Shown here: piece by piece, positions 17,996-25,242 of the stretch | Position numbering within the stretch: the stretch's first letter is position 1 | Layout: each line of letters starts with the position of its first letter | Origin: Tianweitania sp. UT-5YL-CI-8 | Lineage (GTDB): Bacteria > Pseudomonadota > Alphaproteobacteria > Rhizobiales > Rhizobiaceae | Assembly (NCBI RefSeq): GCF_030010215.1 | Contig: NZ_JASCRR010000001.1 | Span: 124,001-188,000 of the forward strand | Length of the DNA stretch: 64,000 bases | Reading direction: 5' to 3' | The notes under the pieces: generated by a model | The model's input: only the letters and a program-made list of their open reading frames with translations | Databases searched by the model: none | Told to the model about the DNA's origin: nothing | Program-made: the position numbers and the translations under genes

Positions 17996-18633
17996 CAGCC
18001 ATTCGCCTCGCCATCGTTGACGACCATCCGTTATTTCGTGAAGGCGTTGCGCGGAGTCTCGCAGATATAGGCTTCGAGATAGTCGGCGAGGGCGCGAGTC
18101 GCGACGACGCTATCTCTCTTTCCTCAACTTCAGCACCGGATATTCTTCTCCTCGATATATCTATGCCGGGCGGCGGCCTAAATGCGATTGGCCCCGTACT
18201 GGAGAGAAACCCAATCCAAAAGATCGTCATACTCACGGTATCTGAGAGTCGGGAGAACGCAGCGGTGGCTCTCAATCGCGGCGCTCGTGGATATGTGCTG
18301 AAAGGGGTCGGTTCGCGCGCACTTGCCGCCATTCTGAATTCAGTCCACAAAGGCGAGACCTACATTGCCCCCGCGCTCGCATCGAGAATGCTGGCGGATG
18401 TTACGCAGACAAGCAGCGATGCTCCGATTAAGGGAGCGCTGGGCTCCTTGACCGAGCGTGAGCTTGAGATTTTGAGGCTCGTTGCGGCTGGGTTGAGCAA
18501 CAAGCATGTAGCCATTAAACTCGATCTGCAGGAAAAGACGATAAAACATCATATGACACGCGTACTTGCCAAGTTGAACGCGCGCAACAGAACCGAAGCC
18601 TCGATGATTCTTCGTGATGCGGAAAGCTTCTGA
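17992..18633 (+). CDS. NarL/FixJ-family response regulator
   Basis: A 213-residue response regulator. The receiver domain (residues 1-120) has acidic pocket residues Asp10-Asp11, phospho-acceptor Asp55 in LLLDISMPGG and Lys in VLKGVGS. The C-terminal LuxR-type helix-turn-helix is at about residues 145-205 (LTERELEILRLVAAGLSNKH, KTIKHHMTRVLAKLNARNRT). It is partnered with the upstream kinase by an ATGA overlap. The genes immediately downstream (basic secreted protein, BA14K, SH3-DUF1236) are envelope proteins, and the palindromes between them (19930, 20126, 20222) are candidate binding sites. That link is inference. Confidence 0.92.
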   Translation: MTAIRLAIVDDHPLFREGVARSLADIGFEIVGEGASRDDAISLSSTSAPDILLLDISMPGGGLNAIGPVLERNPIQKIVILTVSESRENAAVALNRGARGYVLKGVGSRALAAILNSVHKGETYIAPALASRMLADVTQTSSDAPIKGALGSLTERELEILRLVAAGLSNKHVAIKLDLQEKTIKHHMTRVLAKLNARNRTEASMILRDAESF

Positions 18634-19083
18634 TCAACCTGACATTGCCGCCAAACGAGCTCGATCTGCATTCGTTGCTGGGCGTCTTATGATGCGCCTG
18701 CCTTGGGCGTCCCGCATTTCGTAGACGGCTCCGACAATCGATTCGAATATTCCGTTGCTGTGTCTCACCGAGATGTTACGACCCCGACGCTCGATGATAT
18801 CGCCGGTTTTCGGATTGACGCCTCTAGCGGATTTGGATTGCTGATTTGCGCCGCCGGACTTCTGGCTTTTGCCGCCGCTTTGGCTTTTATCTTTGCCGTT
18901 TGTGTCGTTGCTTTCGCCACCCCTATCGTTGCCCTTGTCCTTGCCGTTATCTTTTGCAGACGCCGCCACTGGCCACTCGATGCTAGCGCCGTTGCCTTCG
19001 ACGACGATCTGAAAAGGCGAGCTCGCTATAAGCAAGGCAAGGACTGTTGACGAAACAGGACGCCACAAAAACTGAATAGCCAT
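18634..19083 (-). CDS. Secreted Lys/Gly/Asn-rich protein with conserved C-terminus
   Basis: A 149-residue protein with a signal-like N-terminus (LWRPVSSTVLALLIASSPFQ), a low-complexity hydrophilic middle (residues 43-90, runs such as KDNGKDKGNDRGGESNDTNG and SQSGGKSQKSGG) and a more conserved basic end (DIIERRGRNISVRHSNGIFE, then YEMRDAQGRRIIRRPATNAD). GGAGGG precedes the ATG. I recognise the tail as typical of hypothetical rhizobial exported proteins, but no function is known; a surface or periplasmic polyelectrolyte role is a guess. It converges on the response regulator gene with no gap and is read in the same direction as the BA14K gene upstream. Confidence 0.75.
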   Translation of the reverse strand: MAIQFLWRPVSSTVLALLIASSPFQIVVEGNGASIEWPVAASAKDNGKDKGNDRGGESNDTNGKDKSQSGGKSQKSGGANQQSKSARGVNPKTGDIIERRGRNISVRHSNGIFESIVGAVYEMRDAQGRRIIRRPATNADRARLAAMSG

Positions 19084-19148
19084 TGAACCCTCCTACGCCC
19101 TGATGTTTATAGAGCCGCCGAGATCATGACAACACGGCTCCAGAAAGA

Positions 19149-19178
19149 AGGCCCACCAGTTGCAAAGCTGGCGGGCCT
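19149..19178. terminator. Hairpin downstream of the BA14K gene
   Basis: AGGCCCACCAG (19149-19159) pairs with CTGGCGGGCCT (19168-19178), an 11-bp stem with one mismatch and an 8-base loop. It lies about 60 bases beyond the BA14K stop and before the start of the next minus-strand gene. There is no T-run; a second small stem (GTGCAG/CTGCAC) lies beside it at 19183-19206. Confidence 0.5.
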
Positions 19179-19239
19179 ACCGGTGCAGGAAGGGACAGGA
19201 CTGCACCCGGTTAGGTGTCGGCGGCCAATGCCTCCATCC

Positions 19240-19875
19240 TTAATTGCATTGCCGTCTCGGCCCGCCGCTATAAGGCTGATAGGTATTATCCTCAGGACGA
19301 TAAGAGCGGTACCGATTGAAGCAGCTTTGAACATGATCGCTATTCATCAAGTTCAAGCCTCCGCCGAAAGCCGTCTCCGGCTGAAAGGAAGCCTCAACAA
19401 CGTCTACAACTTCCTCGTTTTGAGTGGGTTCTGAAGATCCGTCGCCATATGGCGATTTGCACTCTCGTTTAACGCCACGATGTGAGGTGTAACTGTTGGT
19501 AGAAATCTGGTATGAGCGAAACCGCTTGGCGCACCATTCCTGATGAGCGATGGTTGTCGCGTTTTCATAGTCTTGACGCATCACTGCTTCTTCACGCGCC
19601 GTGGCGGATACTTCGACAGCACCCGATTCCTCGTTGGACATTTCGGTGGATGATGCCAGCGTTTGAAACGCGGGACGAGGAGGAACACGCTCGAAATTCT
19701 GGGTCGCAGCATCAACCACCGCTGGCTTGTCGGTCCAGACATTCAAAGCATCAGACTTCAGCGCTAACTTCTGCTCCGGCTCAGCTCTGAAGAATATTGT
19801 TGCACTCACAGCACCGGTCACAAGCATCGCAACAGCCAAGCCAAGTGCGCTGACTATTATCATAAATTTTTTCAC
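19240..19875 (-). CDS. BA14K-family protein with two repeats
   Basis: A 211-residue exported protein. The N-terminal hydrophobic segment ([20 protein letters not shown]) is a signal anchor or signal peptide. Two BA14K motifs follow: residues about 112-140 ([26 protein letters not shown]) and 182-211 ([27 protein letters not shown]). BA14K proteins of Brucella and rhizobia are small immunoreactive, lectin-like envelope proteins, normally with a single copy of the motif at the C-terminus; the internal duplication is less usual. The start codon is GTG at 19875 with GGAGG 6 bases upstream. It is divergent from the SH3-DUF1236 gene across a 430-base regulatory region. Confidence 0.85.
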   Translation of the reverse strand: MKKFMIIVSALGLAVAMLVTGAVSATIFFRAEPEQKLALKSDALNVWTDKPAVVDAATQNFERVPPRPAFQTLASSTEMSNEESGAVEVSATAREEAVMRQDYENATTIAHQEWCAKRFRSYQISTNSYTSHRGVKRECKSPYGDGSSEPTQNEEVVDVVEASFQPETAFGGGLNLMNSDHVQSCFNRYRSYRPEDNTYQPYSGGPRRQCN

Positions 19876-19929
19876 GGCCGCCTCCTGTGCTTCGTATTGA
19901 AAATGCAGGAGCTGTGAGGCGGTTCCTCG

Positions 19930-19939
19930 GACTTAAGTC
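19930..19939. promoter_or_regulatory. Palindrome GACTTAAGTC, copy 1 of 3
   Basis: A perfect 10-bp palindrome 55 bases upstream of the BA14K start. Together with 20126-20135 and 20222-20231 it defines a GACYTARGTC motif occurring three times in one intergenic region. It is a candidate operator for a dimeric regulator. Confidence 0.5.
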
Positions 19940-20123
19940 TGGGTACCTGAGGTCTTTTAACAAGCGATGCACAACGGCAGATAGGAAACGCCTTATTTGT
20001 GCGGCTCACGAATGATTGGGGGGCCGGCGCGACATAGGGCATCGGGGGCTTCGTTCGCGCCGGCTAGGTCGGCTTTTAGCCTCCCCAGGGTCATATCGCC
20101 TCATACGCCTTCACGACACAATA

Positions 20124-20137
20124 CGGACCTAAGTCCG
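20124..20137. promoter_or_regulatory. Near-palindrome CGGACCTAAGTCCG, copy 2 of 3
   Basis: Arms CGGAC and GTCCG are perfect, and the core GACCTAAGTC matches the GACYTARGTC motif of the flanking sites. It lies mid-way between the two divergent envelope genes. Confidence 0.5.
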
Positions 20138-20221
20138 GTCGACGTGCCAGTGCCGGCTCCAGGAGCCGAGGGCTCACCGTAATCTGGCAAGCTGAGACCG
20201 AGGGAGGAAAACTTGCCATCA

Positions 20222-20231
20222 GACCTAGGTC
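20222..20231. promoter_or_regulatory. Palindrome GACCTAGGTC, copy 3 of 3
   Basis: A perfect 10-bp palindrome ending 19 bases before the -35 element of the EcfG-type promoter of the SH3 gene, a position where a regulator could activate or repress. It is immediately followed by CCTAAG, which is inverted as CTTAGG at 20246-20251, just overlapping the -35. Confidence 0.5.
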
Positions 20232-20249
20232 CTAAGCCAGATTTTCTTA

Positions 20250-20274
20250 GGAACATGTCTCGCACGCACCCGTT
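20250..20274 (+). promoter_or_regulatory. EcfG (general stress sigma) promoter
   Basis: GGAAC at 20250-20254 and CGTT at 20271-20274 are separated by 16 bases, a perfect match to the alphaproteobacterial EcfG consensus GGAAC-N16/17-CGTT. It lies 33 bases upstream of the SH3-DUF1236 start codon, a sensible leader length. Confidence 0.8.
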
Positions 20275-20306
20275 GTGGCGCCGACGGGACACTAGGAGAT
20301 TTCAAA

Positions 20307-20987
20307 ATGAACAGACTTCTTAGCACCACGCTCGCAGCAGGCGCTTTGCTTTCTTGTATGGCAAATGTAGCCTTGGCCCAATCCACGGTAACAGCGTCGA
20401 CTGACCTCAACGTTCGTGGCGGCCCCGGGCCCAATTACCCTGTCGTCGGCATGATTGGGGCAGGCCAGTCGGCCCCTCTCAATGGTTGCCTGGAAAGCAG
20501 CAAGTGGTGTTCAGTCACTACCTCCGCGGGCGAAGGCTGGGTGTATTCCGATTACCTGATGGGTGAATTCGGTGGCTCGAATGTCGTTCTGACCCAGCGC
20601 CCATCGGACTCTGGCGTCAAGGTCGTACAGGCACCCGCGAATAAGGGCGGCGGCGACACGGGCGCTGTTGCTGGCGGAATTACCGGTGCAGTTGCCGGAG
20701 CGATCATCGGCGGCCCCGTCGGGGCTGCTGTGGGAGGCGCAGCTGGCGTTATCGCCGGCGGTGCAACCGGCACGGTAATCGATCCTCCTGAAAAAGTCCG
20801 CACATATGTGACAAACAACAAACATGATGTGGTCTATCTAGATGGCGAAGCGGTTGTCGGAGCCAGCCTTCCCGAAAACGTCAAACTCTACGATGTTCCC
20901 GATTACGAATACAGATATGTGTATGTAAACGGGCAGCCCGTATTGGTCGATGGGCAAACACGTCGAATCGTTTACGTTGTCCGCTGA
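20307..20987 (+). CDS. Exported SH3-domain / DUF1236 protein
   Basis: A 226-residue envelope protein. A signal peptide (MNRLLSTTLAAGALLSCMAN, cleavage after VALAQ) is followed by a bacterial SH3 domain (residues 26-85: STDLNVRGGPGPNYPVVGMI, EGWVYSDYLMG), a glycine-zipper segment (residues 115-155, GAVAGGITGAVAGAIIGGPV) that can insert in or oligomerise at a membrane, and a DUF1236-type C-terminus (YRYVYVNGQPVLVDGQTRRI). The protein is probably periplasmic or outer-membrane associated; SH3 domains of this type bind peptidoglycan. AGGAG lies 8 bases before the ATG. A perfect EcfG promoter precedes it, so it is likely a general stress gene, and a strong terminator follows. Confidence 0.88.
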   Translation: MNRLLSTTLAAGALLSCMANVALAQSTVTASTDLNVRGGPGPNYPVVGMIGAGQSAPLNGCLESSKWCSVTTSAGEGWVYSDYLMGEFGGSNVVLTQRPSDSGVKVVQAPANKGGGDTGAVAGGITGAVAGAIIGGPVGAAVGGAAGVIAGGATGTVIDPPEKVRTYVTNNKHDVVYLDGEAVVGASLPENVKLYDVPDYEYRYVYVNGQPVLVDGQTRRIVYVVR

Positions 20988-20998
20988 CAAAGCCACTT

Positions 20999-21030
20999 AA
21001 GATACCTCTCCCTCACGGGGGAGGTATCTT
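20999..21030 (+). terminator. Rho-independent terminator
   Basis: The 14-bp stem AAGATACCTCTCCC/GGGGGAGGTATCTT has a TCAC loop and one G-T wobble, and TTTA follows. It begins 11 bases after the SH3-DUF1236 stop. Confidence 0.85.
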
Positions 21031-21261
21031 TATGGGCGGTTTGAACACTGATTTTCAACTTACCGCCCAACAGGAAGTTGAAGCAGCACGGGCGGCTCAC
21101 ATTTGAGACCGACAACTCCGCTATCGTTTCATCCCTTCAGTGTAGGCAACCCGTATTGGATGACCGCTTCCTTAACGGCTAAGCAATGACAGCGAAATTG
21201 GCGAATGCGGTCCGAAGATAAATGATTATAAGAGGACGGCTAGTTAGGCCGGGAGTCGGAA

Positions 21262-22536
21262 GTGGTCCGATCAATTTTTAAGTTCCTGATCGCGTTCGCT
21301 CTTGTTTCAGCGTTACTCGTCCTAGCCCTTAATGTCCTTCCGGAGCGACGTGAGGTTCGCAATCCGATTCCACACGAAATTGCGCTGTCAGACCCGCAGT
21401 TTCTGCAGACGATGAAAGGCGTGTACGGCTCCAACATAGAGGCTGGCCACGAAATTGTGACCCTCGTCAACGGGGACGCCATTTTTCCTTCAATGCTTGA
21501 GGCGATTGCCGAAGCGCAGGACACGATCAACTTTCTGACTTATATCTATTGGTCTGGCGAGATTGCGGAGGTCTTCGCTAACGCTCTCGCCGCCAAGGCG
21601 CGGGATGGCGTTGCCGTTCGCGTACTTCTCGATTGGGCAGGGTCGATACCGTTCGACCAACGCCTGATTGACACGATGGAGGCTGCAGGTGTCGTCGTCC
21701 ATCGGTTTCGTCCTCTCCACTGGTACTCGATCGATCGGCTGAACAACCGAACTCATCGAAAGCTTCTTATCATTGACGGAACGGTGGGCTTCACCGGAGG
21801 TGTCGGGATCGGCGATGAGTGGTTGGGCAATGCGGAAACCCCCGCGCATTGGCGCGATAACCACTACCGGGTCAAAGGTCCCGCAGTGGCAGACATGCAG
21901 GCGGCGTTCGCAGAGAATTGGCTGGAAGCCAGTAACGAGGTGTTGCAGGGGGCCAAGTTCTACCCGCAGCAGCTTGGCCATGGCGATGTTTTTGCCCAAC
22001 ACATCAAATCGTCGCCAAGCGGCGGGTCGAGCTCAATGCACCAGCTGTTACTGATGACACTGGCAGCGTCCACGAGCCACGTTCGCATCGCCATGGCCTA
22101 CTTCGTGCCTGATGAGGTCGCCATTAGACAATTGCTCGATCTGCGCCGACGCGGCGTCAAAGTCGATATCATCGTTCCCGGCGACAACAATGACGTTCCG
22201 ATGGCGCGCCGTGCCTCACGCCATCTATGGGGACGATTGCTGAATGAGGGCATCCGTATTTATGAGTATCAGCCGACGATGTACCATACGAAGGTGATTA
22301 TCGCAGACGAGCAGCTAGTCATTATCGGCTCGGCCAATTTCGATGAAAGATCGCTGAGATTGAACGACGAAGCAATTTTGAATGTCTATGACCAACGGTT
22401 CGCGCGGGAGCAGATTGCGATTTTCGATCTCGACCTAAGACGAACGCGGGAGGTTGGCCTTCAGGATTGGGAGAACCGCTCGGTTTGGGATCAGGTTTTG
22501 GATTGGGGGGCGAGCCTGCTGAGAACGCAGCTTTAG
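21262..22536 (+). CDS. Phospholipase D-family / cardiolipin synthase-like protein
   Basis: A 424-residue protein with one N-terminal hydrophobic segment (IFKFLIAFALVSALLVLAL) and two PLD catalytic motifs: HRKLLIID at His165 and HTKVIIADE at His342, followed by GSANFDERSLRLNDEAIL. This layout is that of ClsB/ClsC-type enzymes, which form cardiolipin or transfer phosphatidyl groups at the inner membrane; a nuclease role is unlikely given the membrane anchor and the LTYIYWSG context. The start codon is GTG, supported by GGGAG 6 bases upstream. It is a single gene, possibly linked to the preceding envelope genes by function. Substrate is not decided by sequence. Confidence 0.85.
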   Translation: MVRSIFKFLIAFALVSALLVLALNVLPERREVRNPIPHEIALSDPQFLQTMKGVYGSNIEAGHEIVTLVNGDAIFPSMLEAIAEAQDTINFLTYIYWSGEIAEVFANALAAKARDGVAVRVLLDWAGSIPFDQRLIDTMEAAGVVVHRFRPLHWYSIDRLNNRTHRKLLIIDGTVGFTGGVGIGDEWLGNAETPAHWRDNHYRVKGPAVADMQAAFAENWLEASNEVLQGAKFYPQQLGHGDVFAQHIKSSPSGGSSSMHQLLLMTLAASTSHVRIAMAYFVPDEVAIRQLLDLRRRGVKVDIIVPGDNNDVPMARRASRHLWGRLLNEGIRIYEYQPTMYHTKVIIADEQLVIIGSANFDERSLRLNDEAILNVYDQRFAREQIAIFDLDLRRTREVGLQDWENRSVWDQVLDWGASLLRTQL

Positions 22537-22581
22537 TTTTCCAAACAGTCTACGATGGACCCGCTGGAACGGAGTCATCTA

Positions 22582-22969
22582 TGAACCGCGCGGGCTTTGC
22601 GGGAGACCGTTTGGTTTAAGTTATGCAGCCATAGCTGGCGTCCAGCATGGCGTGGTATCGTTCTTCTGCCTTGGCGGGCGGCATATTTCCGATGGGCTCG
22701 AGAAGACGCCGGTTGTTGAATCATCCACCCATTCGAGTGTGGCGAACTCCGCCGCTTCGAAGTTGCGGCATGGCCTCGCCGATGGATGACCTCGGCCTTG
22801 TAAAAACCGTTAAGCAAACCGCGCAGCGGGTGATGTCGTAACTCGGCTTCATATTCCGGCACCATGCGAACCGCCCGAGCTCGGACTTCAGAAGAAAATT
22901 TGTTTGTCGTCTTGCTTGTCATAGATTCCACCTCTTACGAGTTGGGTCTCCAGCAAAACCGGCGGTTCA
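22582..22969 (-). mobile_element. Internally deleted IS3-family element (388 bp)
   Basis: Terminal inverted repeats are intact: TGAACCGCGCGGGCTTTGCG from 22582 and, on the other strand from 22969, TGAACCGCCGGTTTTGCTGG, both followed by GAGACC. Between them, the minus strand keeps the start of the OrfA transposase (MTSKTTNKFSSEVRARAVRM) and then jumps to the C-terminal end of OrfB (LLNGFYKAEVIHRRG, frameshifted, with IGNMPPAKAEERYHAMLDAS). The whole DDE core is gone, leaving a MITE-like derivative that could still be mobilised in trans. No target duplication is obvious. Confidence 0.8.
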
Positions 22970-23861
22970 GCGCTTTACACGCGGCACCAGCCGCCCCGTT
23001 TGTTGCAACCATAACCTAACGCTGCCTGATCAAGCTTAGGACAGTATATCACCACGCTGTTCCTGCCGTCTTTTTTCGCGAGATAGAGCGCGGCATCCGC
23101 TTGGCGCTGAAGTTCCGTCTCCGATAGCGGCGCGCTTTGGTGTATGGTGGCCACGCCGATGCTTAGAGTGACATAGGGGACCACGCATGAAGTGGGGTTT
23201 GGCAGCAATGCAGTTTCTTCGCCGCCATAGCGGGCGACATAATCTGATTCATCCCTCATACAGCTCTGGATGATACCGGCGACTTTCACCAGACTTCGGT
23301 CGCCTTCGGCATGTCCAAGGTTATCGTTGAGGCGCTTGAATTCGTCGACATCGCACATCAGGATCGCTGCCCCTTCCTGATGTGCAGAACCCCGACCCCA
23401 GAAGCGTTGGAGTGTTTCCATTATGGAGCGCCTGTTTGCGACGCCAGTGAGGGCGTCGGTTCTCGCCAGCAGTTCGAGCCGTGCATTCGCATCAGTGAGA
23501 TCCGCAAGCCGGCTTTGATCTCGCAATTCAAGCAGGAAAGTCTTCTGTGCGAGGATCGTTGCCGTGCGCCGGGCGACAAGAGTAGCAGCAATGCCGCTCG
23601 CAAAAAACAATGTCCCCGCCAAAGCACTTCCCGCTTCTATATCAGGATTTCGCAGTTGGAACACCAGGTATAGCTCAAGCGCAAAAGCTCCGATTGTTGT
23701 TGCCCAGAGCAGTGGATTGGGAAAGATAAAGATGGCGGTAACAGCGACAAAGAGCATGATGGTCAAGTGTCGTTCATAAAACTCGCCGCCGGCACTGACT
23801 CCGACGAGCGCAACGGACAGCAAGATCAAAAACATGCTCGCCAGAAGGACCACGGCCTCTA

Positions 23862-24709
23862 GCGTTCGTTGACAAAGGTTGACCGTGGAATCTGTTTTTG
23901 ATTCAAGGCTTCCTTTTGGAGGCAGCCTTGGGCGAACGGATTGGTGTAACGGATGAAGAGTGGGCACTGATCGGTCCGCTTTTGCCTGCTGAACGAGGGC
24001 GCGGCTGCCGTCCTGCTCAGGACAATCGACGGTATTTCGAAGGCATGATGTGGATGGCGCGCACGGGTGCGCAATGGCGACACCTGCCCGATGAATATGG
24101 CAAGTGGAACAGCGTCTTCCGGCGGTATCGGCGATGGGTTGAGATCGGCGTGTTCGACGCGATGCTCGAGACCTTAGCCGAGGTGGTCGAGCGAGATCGA
24201 AGCGCCGACATGATCGACAGCACCGTCATCCGGGCACACCATTGTGCAGTCGGCATAAAAAGGGGACTCAGGAGACCGAGGCGCTTGGCCGATCGCGCGG
24301 CGGCTTCACCACCAAGCTCCATGCCCGATGCGATGCCAAAGGCCGTCCGTTCGGCTTCGTGCTGACGCCAGGACAAACGCACGATACCCAAGGCTTCGCG
24401 CCTTTGTTCCGGATGATTTCCGACCGGATCGAGGCGTTCCTCGCCGACAAGGGTTATGACGCCGATGCCATTCGCGAGGAGATCGCCAACGCAAACATTG
24501 AGGCTGTCATTCCGGCAAAGAGCAACAGACGTGACCCGATCCCTCACGACAAAGCCAAGTACAAATGGCGAAACCAGATCGAGCGGCTCTTCAACAAGCT
24601 CAAGAACTGGCGGCGCGTCGCAACCCGATACGACAAAACCAAGGAATCTTACCTCGGCTTCGTCGCCATCGCAGCTGTCAAACTATGGATACCCTTTGTC
24701 CACGAGCGC
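23862..24709 (+). mobile_element. IS5-family (IS427-like) insertion sequence, complete, 848 bp
   Basis: The ends are imperfect inverted repeats: GCGTTCGTTGACAAAGG from 23862 and, on the opposite strand from 24709, GCGCTCGTGGACAAAGG. Both ends abut the sequence CTAG (23859-23862 and 24709-24712), consistent with insertion into CTAG and a TA target duplication, the habit of the IS427 group. It encodes two overlapping transposase frames and disrupts the diguanylate cyclase gene. Length and organisation suggest that it is potentially active. Confidence 0.88.
23898..24365 (+). CDS. IS5-family transposase, first frame (OrfA)
   Basis: The N-terminal part of the transposase: DNA-binding region VTDEEWALIGPLLPAERGRG, then YFEGMMWMARTGAQWRHLPD and the first catalytic Asp in ADMIDSTVIRAHH. 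The frame leaves similarity after VGIK at the run AAAAAGG (24257-24263), where a -1 ribosomal shift would continue into OrfB, as in other IS427-group elements. The start is probably TTG (23898 or an in-frame one about 30 bases later), since no ATG begins this frame. Confidence 0.85.
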   Translation: MIQGFLLEAALGERIGVTDEEWALIGPLLPAERGRGCRPAQDNRRYFEGMMWMARTGAQWRHLPDEYGKWNSVFRRYRRWVEIGVFDAMLETLAEVVERDRSADMIDSTVIRAHHCAVGIKRGLRRPRRLADRAAASPPSSMPDAMPKAVRSASC

Positions 24710-24712
24710 TAG
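24242..24712 (+). CDS. IS5-family transposase, second frame (OrfB)
   Basis: The C-terminal catalytic part: RSRGGFTTKLHARCDAKGRP, the second Asp in LADKGYDADAIREEI, and the DDE glutamate in NQIERLFNKLKNWRRVATRY. It is expressed as a fusion with OrfA by a -1 frameshift at 24257-24263; an independent start is unlikely. Its stop codon TAG (24710-24712) lies outside the element and is supplied by the CTAG target sequence, so the protein length depends on the insertion site. Confidence 0.85.
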   Translation: MCSRHKKGTQETEALGRSRGGFTTKLHARCDAKGRPFGFVLTPGQTHDTQGFAPLFRMISDRIEAFLADKGYDADAIREEIANANIEAVIPAKSNRRDPIPHDKAKYKWRNQIERLFNKLKNWRRVATRYDKTKESYLGFVAIAAVKLWIPFVHER

Positions 24713-25242
24713 CCATTGTCCGCGCGGCTTGCGAAACACTATAGCGGCGACAAGAGCTGCTGGTGGGAGAATTGACGCCGGAAGAAACATAGAGGCGACG
24801 GCGTGGCCGGGCGCAATATCGCATTCAGTCCCAACGTTAGAATATCGAGCAGGATTACCCAGATCATCCATGCGCGAATGATTTTGGCGGTCTGCCGCCA
24901 GGAACGCTCGCGGAAACTATCAGCAAGTTCCCCATCAAGCCGGATATCTCGTGTACGCCCGCCTAACAGCCGTTCGGCATGTGCGGCAAGCTCTGGGTTC
25001 AACCGGTTTTGGAAACGCACCGACCGAACTCTGTCCGAAGTGATAAGACGTTCGTCATGATGATCAGCGGCCATGCGGACAATTTAAGGCGTGTGTTCCA
25101 ACGTTACCCGAAACAGCTTCCATAGTGCTCACCCCAATCTGCCTTCCATTATCAAATATGGATCATTCGAGGAAATGATTGGTAAACCTTGGGCGAGACG
25201 TTATTCGGGAGAATGAATCAGCCCTGAACTGTCGATTCTTCC

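Larger units (their letters stand above)
22975..25074 (-). pseudogene. Diguanylate cyclase (GGDEF) gene broken by an IS, a frameshift and a deletion
   Basis: Reading the minus strand from ATG 25074: a soluble N-terminus (MAADHHDERLITSDRVRSVR) and first membrane helix (AWMIWVILLDILTLGLNAIL), then a frameshift near 24800 into the frame ASMFLPASILPPAALVAAIV and FRKPRGQW. The IS5-family element at 23862-24709 interrupts here; removing it with one copy of the target joins RGQW to LEAVVLLASM. Further helices follow (about four), then a coiled linker and a GGDEF domain (RTDALTGVANRRS, CDVDEFKRLNDNLGHAEGD, RYGGEETALL). After LLPN about 30 residues usual in GGDEF domains are missing before PYVTLSIGVAT. 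c-di-GMP synthesis is the family role; three independent lesions make this copy inactive. Confidence 0.82.

Noticed and set aside
19876-19926. Minus-strand GGAAC (19926-19922) upstream of the BA14K gene as an EcfG promoter
   Set aside because: At spacing 16-17 the -10 would read ATTT or similar, with no GTT core.
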